This document shows positions 6,524 to 13,473 of a stretch of 13,473 bases of DNA, piece after piece (position 1 is the stretch's first letter; each line of letters opens with the position of its first letter). Source of the DNA: Synergistales bacterium. GTDB taxonomy: Bacteria > Synergistota > Synergistia > Synergistales > Aminobacteriaceae. The notes below the pieces were generated by a model, which searched no databases, had not been told where the DNA came from, and was given only the letters and a program-made list of their open reading frames with translations. The DNA lies in the NCBI GenBank assembly GCA_025997935.1, contig BNVG01000051.1, positions 1-13,473 of the forward strand. The letters are read 5' to 3'. Made by a program: the position numbers and the translations under genes.

Positions 6524-7873
6524 TTAACAAACCCCACCGATTTTGAGGGCTTCGTTCAGGCTGTTCACTTTTTTTATTTCCATATTTTTTGGCCATGACG
6601 AGTCATTTTTTTCGCGCGCGCTGATTACAGCGCGTTTTAGCCCAAGCCGTTCGGCCTCGCGCAGACGAAGTGTCAGGCGCGTGACCGGCCTCACTTCGCC
6701 CGCCAAACCTATTTCGCCAAGCCAGCAGGAGGCGGCGAACGTCGGTCTGCCCAGAAGCGCGGAGGCCAATGAGACGCAGGCCGCGAGATCGGCGGACGGG
6801 TCTTGAATCGACAGGCCGCCCGCGATGTTCAAATAGAGGTCGTAAGCGCCGCACACGACGCCGGCGCGCTTTTCCAGCACGGCGGCCAGAAGTTGAAAGC
6901 GGTTCAGCTCTATGCCCCGAGACGTGCGCTTTGGGTAAGGGAAAGCGGTCGGAGCGGCCAATGTCTGCACTTCGGCCACAAGGGGCGTAGAGCCCTCTAA
7001 AGCCACGGTCATGGCCACGCCCGGCACTACGGTGTCGGCGCGGTTCCAGTACAGCCCGCTCTTGTCCTCTACGGCTCGCAACCCGTCTTCTCTCATCTCG
7101 AAGACGCCAAGCTCGTCCGTGCCGCCGTAGCGGTTTTTTGCGCCCCGCAACATTCTGTATGACGAATATCCCTCGCCCGTAAACGACAACACGACATCGA
7201 CTATGTGTTCGAGCAGCATCGGCCCCGCTATTTTCCCGTCTTTCGTTATATGCCCCACCAGCACAGCCGGGACGTTCATGGCGCGCGCCTTGTCGATAAC
7301 GAGCTGCGCTACGGCCCTCACCTGGTTCGGCGTGCCGGGCCACCCCTCCGGGGAGTCGGGCGCGCGCATGGCCTGAACGCTGTCGAGCACAAAAAACCCT
7401 ATGTCCTCCGTCACGCGTGAGAGCGCGTCCTCTATATCCGATCCGCAAAAGAGAAGCAAATTCCCGGACGCGACGCCGAGCCGCGACGCCCTTAGAGCCA
7501 CCTGAGCCGACGACTCCTCGCCCGATATATATAGAACAGACACTCCGGCCGCCGCCATGAATCCGCAAGCCTGGAGCAGTAGCGTGGACTTGCCTATGCC
7601 CGGCTGTCCGCCGAGCAAAACCACCCCGCCCGGCACAAGCCCGCCGCCAAGCACGCGGTCAAGCTCATTTATGCCGGAGGATACGCGCCCGGGCGGCGTC
7701 ACGGACGCCGCGCTGACCACCTCCACGCGCGAATGGCCGGCCCTGCTCGCGGCGGTTTTGACCTCGTCGTGTTGTTCGAGAGTTCCCCACGCCCCGCATG
7801 ACGGGCACTTTCCGGTTTTTGTGACCGTCGAAAAGCCGCAGTCGGAGCAGATATAGCGCGTTATATTAGTCAT
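6524..7873 (-). CDS. radA: DNA repair protein RadA (Sms)
   Basis: A RecA-related ATPase that helps process recombination intermediates by branch migration in the cytoplasm. The 449 residues match the usual RadA length. In order: an N-terminal zinc finger with Cys9, Cys12, Cys23 and Cys26; Walker A GQPGIGKST (89-97); Walker B FFVLDS (160-165); the RadA-specific KNRYG motif (246-250; KNRFG in most relatives); and a C-terminal Lon-protease-like domain (about 285-449) with DLYLNIAGGLSIQDPSADLA and GEIGLAGEVRPV. The ATG overlaps the trmFO stop by 8 nt, so the two are probably translationally coupled. It is the last gene of its operon, with a terminator just downstream. All key residues are present and nothing suggests damage. 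Confidence 0.97.
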   Translation of the reverse strand: MTNITRYICSDCGFSTVTKTGKCPSCGAWGTLEQHDEVKTAASRAGHSRVEVVSAASVTPPGRVSSGINELDRVLGGGLVPGGVVLLGGQPGIGKSTLLLQACGFMAAAGVSVLYISGEESSAQVALRASRLGVASGNLLLFCGSDIEDALSRVTEDIGFFVLDSVQAMRAPDSPEGWPGTPNQVRAVAQLVIDKARAMNVPAVLVGHITKDGKIAGPMLLEHIVDVVLSFTGEGYSSYRMLRGAKNRYGGTDELGVFEMREDGLRAVEDKSGLYWNRADTVVPGVAMTVALEGSTPLVAEVQTLAAPTAFPYPKRTSRGIELNRFQLLAAVLEKRAGVVCGAYDLYLNIAGGLSIQDPSADLAACVSLASALLGRPTFAASCWLGEIGLAGEVRPVTRLTLRLREAERLGLKRAVISAREKNDSSWPKNMEIKKVNSLNEALKIGGVC

Positions 7874-9227
7874 ATTCGCTCCAAAACGCTTTGGAAACGG
7901 ACATGCTTCTGTCGTAAAACGCCTTGGCTTTTAGTTTTTTGTCTTTGATTTTTTGGCCGAGCGGCGGGAAGATACCTAAATTTGCGTTCATGGGCTGAAA
8001 ACTTTTTCCGCATGTATCGTCGCCCAAGTAGCGCAACAGCGAGCCTATGGCGCTCTCGGGGGGCCATACGGGCAGACGCGCGCCGCGCAGGAGGCAAGCG
8101 GCGTTCAGCCCCGCCACGAGGCCCATAGCCGTGCTTTCCATGTAGCCCTCGACGCCGGTTATCTGCCCCGCCAAAAATACGCTTTCGCCGCTTGCGCGCA
8201 GTACGCTTTTGAGCCTCAGATGCTCGTCAAGCGCCTTCGGGGCATCCACGTAAATATTGCGGTGCATGACGCCGAAACGCGCTATATCGGCGTTTTCGAG
8301 GGCCGGGATAATTTTCAGGAGGCGTTCCTGCTCGCCCCACCTCAGGCCGGTCTGAAAGCCGACCAAGTTCAGCAGTGTGCCCTCTCTGTTGTCCATGCGA
8401 AGCTGCACAGCCGCGTAAGGCTCCCGCCCCGTCCTGGGATCCGGGAGGCCGACGGGCTTCATTGGGCCGAACCTGAGAGTGTCGACGCCGCGCGACGCCA
8501 TCTCCTCTATCGGCATGCACCCCTCGAAGTAAGAGTTTTTTTCAAAGCGCATACCGCGCTCAAAGCTATGGGGGACGACTCGCTCCGCCTGGGTTAAAAA
8601 TTCATAAAACGCGAGATATTCTTCTTTGTCAAGCGGACAGTTGATATAGTCGTTGCCTCGTCCGTAGCGTCCCGCTATGTACGCTTTATCCATATTCACG
8701 GACTCGCGAGTCACTATCGGGGCTACGGCGTCGAAGAAAGACAAATAGCCGTCCCCCACGCGCGACGAAAGAGCCTTTGTCATGGCTGTGGACGATAACG
8801 GCCCTGTGGCTATGACGCAGGGCGCGTTTGGAATGTCCATAGCCTCCTCGCGGACGACCCGGATGCGCGAGTTGGATTCGATATGAGCGCTTACAAGTTC
8901 CGAAAATTTATCTCTGTCCACCGCTAAAGCGCCGCCGGCGGGGACGCGGGATATGAGCGCGCACTCCAAAATCAAAGAGCCTCCGAGCGCGAGCTCGGCC
9001 TTGAGAATCCCAGCCGCGCTGCCCTCGCCGTCGCCGCCGAAAGAATTACTGCAAACGACCTCGGCCAACTGCGCTGTGCTGTGGGCGGGGGTTTCCACAA
9101 ACGGCCTCATCTCGTAAAGATACACGGAAAACCCTCTTTTTGCCAATTGCCAACTCGCCTCGCTCCCGGCCAAGCCGCCGCCTACGACGACAATGTGCGT
9201 TAGCCGCTCAGTTTCTTCATAGGGCAT
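7866..9227 (-). CDS. trmFO: Folate/FAD-dependent tRNA (uracil-54-C5)-methyltransferase TrmFO
   Basis: Makes m5U54 (ribothymidine) in the tRNA T-loop using methylenetetrahydrofolate and reduced FAD, unlike the SAM-dependent TrmA of enterobacteria. The 453 residues are close to family length. The FAD-binding motif VVVGGGLAGSEASWQLAKRG opens the protein, followed by YEMRP. Two cysteines align with those catalytically important in the B. subtilis enzyme (Cys53 and Cys226): Cys59 in EVVCSNS and Cys237 in FEGCMPIEEM. TLRFGPMKPVGL, NLVGFQTGLRWGEQ and the C-terminal GQITGVEGYMESTAMGLVAGLNA are all family signatures. The start overlaps the end of topA by 11 nt, with GGAAGAG just upstream. Linkage of topA and trmFO (gid) is also known from Firmicutes. 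Confidence 0.97.
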   Translation of the reverse strand: MPYEETERLTHIVVVGGGLAGSEASWQLAKRGFSVYLYEMRPFVETPAHSTAQLAEVVCSNSFGGDGEGSAAGILKAELALGGSLILECALISRVPAGGALAVDRDKFSELVSAHIESNSRIRVVREEAMDIPNAPCVIATGPLSSTAMTKALSSRVGDGYLSFFDAVAPIVTRESVNMDKAYIAGRYGRGNDYINCPLDKEEYLAFYEFLTQAERVVPHSFERGMRFEKNSYFEGCMPIEEMASRGVDTLRFGPMKPVGLPDPRTGREPYAAVQLRMDNREGTLLNLVGFQTGLRWGEQERLLKIIPALENADIARFGVMHRNIYVDAPKALDEHLRLKSVLRASGESVFLAGQITGVEGYMESTAMGLVAGLNAACLLRGARLPVWPPESAIGSLLRYLGDDTCGKSFQPMNANLGIFPPLGQKIKDKKLKAKAFYDRSMSVSKAFWSEYD

Positions 9228-11481
9228 CGGATGTCTCTTCCCGCGTTTTATGCCCGCACTCGGGGCAGAACAGGGTCTTGCCTTTTATCTGCAACGCCGC
9301 GCCGCAGTTGGGGCATTTTTCGTCCGTAGGACGGTTCCACGAGACGTAATCGCAGTCGGGGTAGCGCGAGCAGCCGTAGAAAGTCCTGCCCTTTTTGCTA
9401 CGCCGCTTGACTATTTCCCCGCCCTCTTTGCTCCCGCACTTAGGGCATTTCACGCCGACGGTTTCCAAAATGGCGCGTGTGTATTTGCAGCTCGGATAAC
9501 CCGTGCAGGCTATGAACTCCCCGAAGCGTCCGCGTTTTTTGACTAATGGCTCGCCGCAATCCGGGCATGGCTCGCCTATTGGCTCGGGAGCCGGAAGAGG
9601 GATTCTTTCCGCGCTTTTGGCGTGTTCCACGGTCGGCGAAAGAACGTTCCAAAACGCGCTCACTACGTCGAGCCATTTGCGCTTGTTTTCTTCTATTTCG
9701 TCCAACTCTTTTTCCATTTGAGCGGTGAAGCCCGTATCGACTATGGCCGCGACGCTCTCGGAGTCAAAATATTTTTTAAGGAAGCCGTCGACGGTCATGC
9801 CGAGAGATGTGGGAGCAAGGCGTTTTTCTTCGTTTTTTTCGACGTAGCCCCGGTCGTAAAGGGTATCCACTATCGTGGCGTAGGTGGAGGGTCTGCCCAC
9901 GCCGTCCTCCTCTAACGTCTTTATGAGAGTGGCCTCGGAGTAGCGCGCCGGAGGACGGGTGAATTTTTGTTCTTTGTTGCCCGATGTGAAGGTGAGAGTT
10001 TCGCCCTCGTCGGCTTTTTCTAACCGCTCGCCCTTGAGGTCGAGAGGCCACACAGCGCCGTAACCCTCGAAGATAAGGCTTTCGCCCAACTGCCTCATCC
10101 CGACCCGCCCGGCTTCAGCCAGAAGCGTGGAATTGGCCACGACGGCGCTCGCCATCTGTGACGCCACAAATCGCCGCCAAATTAAGTCGTAGAGTTTGAA
10201 TTGCTCGGGGGAGAGGGTATTTTTCATGAGTTCGGGCGTCAGGGTGACGTCCGTGGGGCGTATGGCTTCGTGCGCGTCCTGACTTAACCCCGCGGCGGCG
10301 TAAAAGTTGGGTTTGGCCGGAAGATACCGTTTGTCGAAGCGGGAGTCGATATAACCTCGGCAGGCGCTCAGGGCTTCGTCCGCTAATCTCAGGCTGTCGG
10401 TTCTCATGTAGGTTATCATGCCCGTATGCCCGCGCCCCGGCAAATCGACGCCCTCGTAAAGGTCTTGGGCTATCCTCATGGTTCTGCGCGGCGAGAGGCC
10501 TAAGCGGCGCGCCGCCTCCTGCTGCATACTGCTTGTTTTGAAAGGAGGTTGCGGCTTGCGTTGGCTCTCTTTTAGGCGAAACTCGGATACTTTTATGACG
10601 TTGCTCTTGACCTCATGAAGAAGCGTATCAGCCATCGCCTCGTCTTTTATCATAAGCGGCTGGCTGTTCTTCCAAAGGTTTTTGCCGTCTAATTTATCGA
10701 CTTTCAGATCGTACGCTCTCGTTCCGGCCTTAGCGGCTATCGTCACGCTCCAATACTCCTCCGGCTTGAACTCCGTTATCTCTTTCTCTCGAACGCATAT
10801 AAGGTCGAGCGCCACGGACTGTACGCGCCCGGCCGACAACCCGTAGCGGATTTTCTGCCAAAGTAGCGGCGAGAGCGTGTAGCCGACCAATCTGTCCAAG
10901 ATGCGGCGCGCCTGTTGCGCGTCCACCTTGCGAAGGTCTATGACCGTCGGATTTTTCACCGCCTCACGGACGGCGCGCTCCGTTATCTCGTAAAATCTTA
11001 CGCGGCAGGCCTTGTCCAAGGAGACGTTCAAAAGTTCGGCTAAGTGCCAGGCTATGGCCTCGCCCTCCCTGTCGGGGTCCGACGCCAGAAGGACGTTCTT
11101 CGCGCTCTGCGACAGCGCGGTTAGCTCATTTTTGATGTTGGCTTTTCCCTTGACCAAGATGTACTCAGGCTCGAAGTTGTGTTCTATGTCTATGGCCATG
11201 CGGCTTCGGGGGAGGTCGCGTATATGCCCAACGCTCGCCCTGATGACGTATCCCGGGCCCAAAATTTTGCCAAGCGTCTTGGCCTTTGACGGCGACTCGA
11301 CTATAACGAGAGTTTTTCCGGCCGCCGCCGCCCCGGAGTAGGACTTGGTTTTTCTCGGGGCCGCGCTCTTTGCGTTATCGGTCTTCTTCTCTATTTTCTT
11401 GACGGTTTTCCTGACGCTCTTGTCGTCGCTGTTTTTGACGTTTTTCTTAGCGCTTTCAGGTTTTGTAATTTTAGCGGCCAT
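9217..11481 (-). CDS. topA: DNA topoisomerase I (type IA) TopA
   Basis: Relaxes negative supercoils through a single-strand break and a 5'-phosphotyrosine link. The 754 residues contain the Toprim domain starting at KTLVIVESPSKAKTL (Glu62) with the metal-binding DPDREGE (135-141), the gate domains, QPPFKTSSMQQEA, and the active-site Tyr358 in GMITYMRTDS. The tail holds three tetracysteine zinc ribbons: Cys639/642/659/665, Cys679/682/704/710 and Cys723/726/739/742. Residues 1-55 form a Lys/Ser/Ala-rich, probably disordered extension before the Toprim fold, absent from the E. coli enzyme. The ATG is supported by GGAGGA 6 nt upstream (11488-11493). The gene follows miaA after 41 nt and overlaps trmFO at its 3' end. 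Confidence 0.97.
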   Translation of the reverse strand: MAAKITKPESAKKNVKNSDDKSVRKTVKKIEKKTDNAKSAAPRKTKSYSGAAAAGKTLVIVESPSKAKTLGKILGPGYVIRASVGHIRDLPRSRMAIDIEHNFEPEYILVKGKANIKNELTALSQSAKNVLLASDPDREGEAIAWHLAELLNVSLDKACRVRFYEITERAVREAVKNPTVIDLRKVDAQQARRILDRLVGYTLSPLLWQKIRYGLSAGRVQSVALDLICVREKEITEFKPEEYWSVTIAAKAGTRAYDLKVDKLDGKNLWKNSQPLMIKDEAMADTLLHEVKSNVIKVSEFRLKESQRKPQPPFKTSSMQQEAARRLGLSPRRTMRIAQDLYEGVDLPGRGHTGMITYMRTDSLRLADEALSACRGYIDSRFDKRYLPAKPNFYAAAGLSQDAHEAIRPTDVTLTPELMKNTLSPEQFKLYDLIWRRFVASQMASAVVANSTLLAEAGRVGMRQLGESLIFEGYGAVWPLDLKGERLEKADEGETLTFTSGNKEQKFTRPPARYSEATLIKTLEEDGVGRPSTYATIVDTLYDRGYVEKNEEKRLAPTSLGMTVDGFLKKYFDSESVAAIVDTGFTAQMEKELDEIEENKRKWLDVVSAFWNVLSPTVEHAKSAERIPLPAPEPIGEPCPDCGEPLVKKRGRFGEFIACTGYPSCKYTRAILETVGVKCPKCGSKEGGEIVKRRSKKGRTFYGCSRYPDCDYVSWNRPTDEKCPNCGAALQIKGKTLFCPECGHKTREETSDAL

Positions 11482-11487
11482 TTCTTG

Positions 11488-11493
11488 TCCTCC
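11488..11493 (-). promoter_or_regulatory. Ribosome binding site of topA
   Basis: GGAGGA, 6 nt before the topA ATG. It supports including the Lys-rich N-terminal extension in the translated protein rather than an internal start nearer the Toprim domain. Confidence 0.8.
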
Positions 11494-11522
11494 GGTTTTT
11501 TTGTCGTTTGAGTCTTATATTA

Positions 11523-12458
11523 TCATAGCCGTTTCAGATGCCTCGCGACCTGCTCGCCCATATCGCGCAGCGCGTCCTGAAAGTCGGTAACGGACAGGTC
11601 GTACCACAAAACGTCAGGGAACTTCCCGAACCATGTAAACTGCCTTCTGCAAAACGCCTTTGTTCTTCTTATATCTCCCGCTTCGGCCTCTTCCAAGGTC
11701 ATCGTCCCCTTTGCCCAAGCGACAAGCTCTCTGTAACCAAAGCCCTGCATAGAAGGATACCGTTCGTCATAACCGTGTTCCATGAGCCATAAAACCTCTT
11801 CCGGGTACCCTGACGAAAACTGTTGCTTCACGCGCCTTGTTATGTTTTCGTAAATCTCGGGGCGAGAACGCGTGAGCCCGATATATAGAACCTTCATGCC
11901 GGATGTTTTTTTACTCTCGCTCTCGTAGAGGCTTGACGGCTTCGTGTCGGTGAGCGCGTATATCTCGAGGGCGCGGGACACGCGCCTGACGTCGTTGGGA
12001 TGGAGACGCGCCGCCGTCGCTTCGTCGACGCGTCTCAAGAGCTTATGTAGCGCCTCCGCCCCCTCGCTTTCGGCTTGTTTCTCGAAACGCTCTCTCGTCG
12101 CTCGATCGTGCGGTAAGCCGTCCGAGAGAGAGCCGCGAAAAAGCGCGTCATAATAAAACGGCGTGCCCCCGACAAAAAGAGGAACACGCCCCCTGTCATG
12201 TATGTCCCGCGCTACTATGGCGGCTGACTCCACGAAGTTCGCTACGGTAAAAGTCTCGTCGGGGTTCGCAACATCGATGAGATGATGAGGAATTTCCATC
12301 CTTGTCTGGGCCGAGACCTTGTCGGTGCCTACATTCATATAACGGTAGACCTGACGCGAGTCGACCGAGATTATCTCGGCGTCTATGCGCGAGGCAAGCT
12401 CAAGGCTGAGGGCGGTCTTGCCGACAGCCGTAGGGCCGATGATGGCGGCTACGTTCAT
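11523..12458 (-). CDS. miaA: tRNA dimethylallyltransferase MiaA
   Basis: Transfers dimethylallyl from DMAPP to N6 of A37 in tRNAs that read UNN codons, the first step towards ms2i6A. The 311 residues are typical. The P-loop is GPTAVGKT (8-15). DSRQVYRYMNVGTDK (33-47) holds the catalytic Asp and the substrate-contacting Ser/Arg/Gln. Further signatures are PHHLIDV (58-64), VGGTPFYYDAL (97-106), NDVRRVSRALEI, QGFGYREL and the C-terminal RRTKAFCRRQFTWF (264-277). The ATG follows the ychF stop after only 3 nt and has just a weak SD, so coupling to ychF translation is likely. Clearly intact. Confidence 0.97.
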   Translation of the reverse strand: MNVAAIIGPTAVGKTALSLELASRIDAEIISVDSRQVYRYMNVGTDKVSAQTRMEIPHHLIDVANPDETFTVANFVESAAIVARDIHDRGRVPLFVGGTPFYYDALFRGSLSDGLPHDRATRERFEKQAESEGAEALHKLLRRVDEATAARLHPNDVRRVSRALEIYALTDTKPSSLYESESKKTSGMKVLYIGLTRSRPEIYENITRRVKQQFSSGYPEEVLWLMEHGYDERYPSMQGFGYRELVAWAKGTMTLEEAEAGDIRRTKAFCRRQFTWFGKFPDVLWYDLSVTDFQDALRDMGEQVARHLKRL

Positions 12459-12461
12459 TTT

Positions 12462-13370
12462 CTATACATTGAACCTTATCTCTATCATGTCGCCGTCTTT
12501 TACGATATATTCCTTGCCCTCGAGGCGTAGCAGGCCCTTGTCGCGACAAGCGGCTATCGCCGCGCCCGAGGCCACAAAATCATCATAGGCGACAACCTGA
12601 GCCCGGATAAAACCGCGCGCGAGGTCGGAGTGTATAGCGCCCGCCGCGTCCACGGCCGTGCTGTTTTGTTCGAGAGTCCATGCCCGCACCTCGTCTTTGC
12701 CGCTCGTAAAGAAAGATATAAGCCCAAGCAACCTGTAGGCCTCGTGAATGAGCCTGTCGCGGCCAAGCTCCTCTATGCCGAGGTCTTTCATGAACTCCTC
12801 CTGATCACACTGCGCGAGCATGGCCAAGTCCATCTCAAGAGACCCGAAGAGGCGCGCACAAGACAGTCCGGCTTTCTCCGCCGCTTCGGTTATGGGTTTT
12901 ATGAGCGGCTCGTCCTCTTTTTGCGTCTCGCTCATGTTCAAAACTATAAGCTCGGGTTTCAGGGTGAGGAAGGCAAAACCGGCCAATGCTTTTTTTTGCG
13001 CGTCAGACAAGGGAAACTCTCTGAGAGGGCGTTCTTCCATGAGGTTATCTTGCATTTTTTTGAGTATTTCCGATTCGCTCGTCTCCTCGGGCGTTATCTT
13101 TTTCTTGGCCGCGAGGCGGGAAACCCTGTTTTCGATGACGCCGAGGTCGCGGTAGATAAGCTCCGTCTCCACTATCTTCCAGTCGCGCAGGGGGTCTATC
13201 GACTCCTCGGGGTGAGGCACGTCGGCGTTCTTGAAGACGCGCACGACATGCAACAGAGCGTCGGACTCGGCCGCGAACGACAAAAAGGAGTTTCCAAGCC
13301 CCGCCCCCTTGCCCGCTCCTTTTGATAACCCGGCAAGGTCTACTAATTCCATAGTCGCGGGGGTTTCTTT
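12462..13370 (-). CDS. ychF: Ribosome-binding ATPase YchF/OLA1 (partial; N-terminal P-loop region missing at contig end)
   Basis: An Obg-related, ATP-preferring P-loop protein that binds ribosomes. About 303 codons are present, from KETPATMELVDLAGLSKGAGKG to the end. Visible are the G3 motif DLAG, the YchF-typical KGAGKGAGLGNSFL, the insertion coiled coil around AAKKKITPEETSESEILKKM, the noncanonical G4 NMSE, and the C-terminal TGS domain (FFTSGKDEVRAWTLE to DGDMIEIRFNV). Full-length relatives have about 60 more N-terminal residues with the GxxxxGKT P-loop. They are missing here because genomic sequence stops at about 13370. The apparent GTG start at 13385 and all bases right of 13370 belong to an Illumina adapter, so I treat the gene as 5'-truncated by the assembly and not as a short or broken gene. 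The stop lies 3 nt before miaA. Confidence 0.9.
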   Translation of the reverse strand, partial: KETPATMELVDLAGLSKGAGKGAGLGNSFLSFAAESDALLHVVRVFKNADVPHPEESIDPLRDWKIVETELIYRDLGVIENRVSRLAAKKKITPEETSESEILKKMQDNLMEERPLREFPLSDAQKKALAGFAFLTLKPELIVLNMSETQKEDEPLIKPITEAAEKAGLSCARLFGSLEMDLAMLAQCDQEEFMKDLGIEELGRDRLIHEAYRLLGLISFFTSGKDEVRAWTLEQNSTAVDAAGAIHSDLARGFIRAQVVAYDDFVASGAAIAACRDKGLLRLEGKEYIVKDGDMIEIRFNV

Positions 13371-13436
13371 TGATTGTAAGAGCACCCCTTCGAACTCCAG
13401 TCACATTCCGAAATCTCGTATGTCGCTTTCTGCTTG
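13371..13436 (+). other. Illumina TruSeq index adapter sequence (assembly artefact)
   Basis: Read on the plus strand this matches the TruSeq read-2/index adapter in order. 13371-13404 aligns with the 34-nt adapter ending GAACTCCAGTCAC (27 of 34 identical, including the AAGAGCAC core). 13405-13412 is an 8-base index, ATTCCGAA. 13413-13436 aligns with the P7 end, from ATCTCGTATG to TTCTGCTTG (21 of 24). The mismatches look like low-quality read-end errors. Spacing is exact, with no indels. The adapter sequence is recalled from general knowledge and was not looked up. This is not organismal DNA. Confidence 0.95.
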
Positions 13437-13473
13437 ACAAAAAATAAACTATTCATGCCTATATTCACCTTCT
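13437..13473 (+). other. Probable non-genomic read-through tail after the adapter
   Basis: A-rich start (ACAAAAAATAAAC) followed by unstructured sequence that continues no reading frame of YchF. Bases beyond the P7 end of a short insert are not template, so this tail is most likely sequencing noise. It has no recognisable gene content. Confidence 0.75.

Noticed and set aside
6603..7568. 321-codon Arg-rich open frame on the minus strand inside radA
   Set aside because: It overlaps the full-length, motif-complete RadA in another frame. The Arg-rich, motif-free translation is typical of shadow frames in GC-rich DNA.
11482..11522. Internal topA promoter in the miaA-topA gap
   Set aside because: The gap contains AT-rich TATGATAATATAAG, but no good -35 or extended -10 accompanies it, and half of it overlaps the miaA stop. 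This is too weak to call.
1..13370. CRISPR arrays, tRNA/rRNA genes, insertion sequences, phage or defence genes
   Set aside because: I saw no spaced direct repeats, no tRNA cloverleaf, no transposase and no terminal inverted repeats. Intergenic space is under 300 nt at every junction.
13045..13440. Alternative start of a 131-codon frame upstream of ychF
   Set aside because: Its 5' part lies in the Illumina adapter and the rest is out of frame with YchF. It is not a gene.
13371..13473. ychF frameshift, pseudogene or 5' regulatory region
   Set aside because: Stops in the ychF frame and the atypical AT-rich sequence first suggested a pseudogene or promoter, but the adapter match explains them fully.

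Overview
The window is one stretch of bacterial chromosome, probably from a metagenome assembly, with every credible gene on the minus strand, so it reads right to left. All five genes on the right are housekeeping genes. TrmFO (folate-dependent tRNA m5U54 methylation), a prepilin-class gene, GC-rich coding DNA and a ModABC transporter suggest a Gram-negative-type or deep-branching anaerobe. Synergistota is my best guess, from general resemblance only (low confidence). Nothing in the window proves the phylum.

In transcription order the layout is: (1) a compact operon ychF (5' end missing), miaA, topA, trmFO, radA (13370 down to 6524). Its junctions are 3 nt, 41 nt, an 11-nt overlap and an 8-nt overlap, and a Rho-independent terminator follows at 6483-6504. 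The operon joins translation, tRNA modification, DNA topology and recombination repair functions. (2) An AT-rich gap, then one very large gene (stop at 2383, probable TTG start at 6312) for a prepilin-like protein of about 1,300 residues. This is several times the usual pseudopilin size. It is followed by its own terminator at 2334-2364. (3) A molybdate/tungstate ABC transporter operon modA-modB-modC, with an extended -10 promoter at 2289-2297. modC runs off the left edge.

The most important observation is technical. The last ~100 bases are not genomic. Positions 13371-13436 match the Illumina TruSeq index adapter (about 48 of 58 non-index bases, with an 8-base index in the right place), and 13437-13473 is probably read-through tail. 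This explains why YchF appears to lack its P-loop and to start at a GTG: that start codon lies inside the adapter. Genomic sequence probably ends at about 13370.

The best biological candidate for something undescribed is the giant prepilin. It has a canonical class III cleavage site and Glu at +5, no cysteine in the mature part, a DxDxDxxxD loop like the PilY1 calcium site, an EF-hand-like acidic loop near the C-terminus, and an Asn/Tyr/Gln/Gly-rich segment. I could not recognise any known domain in its body.
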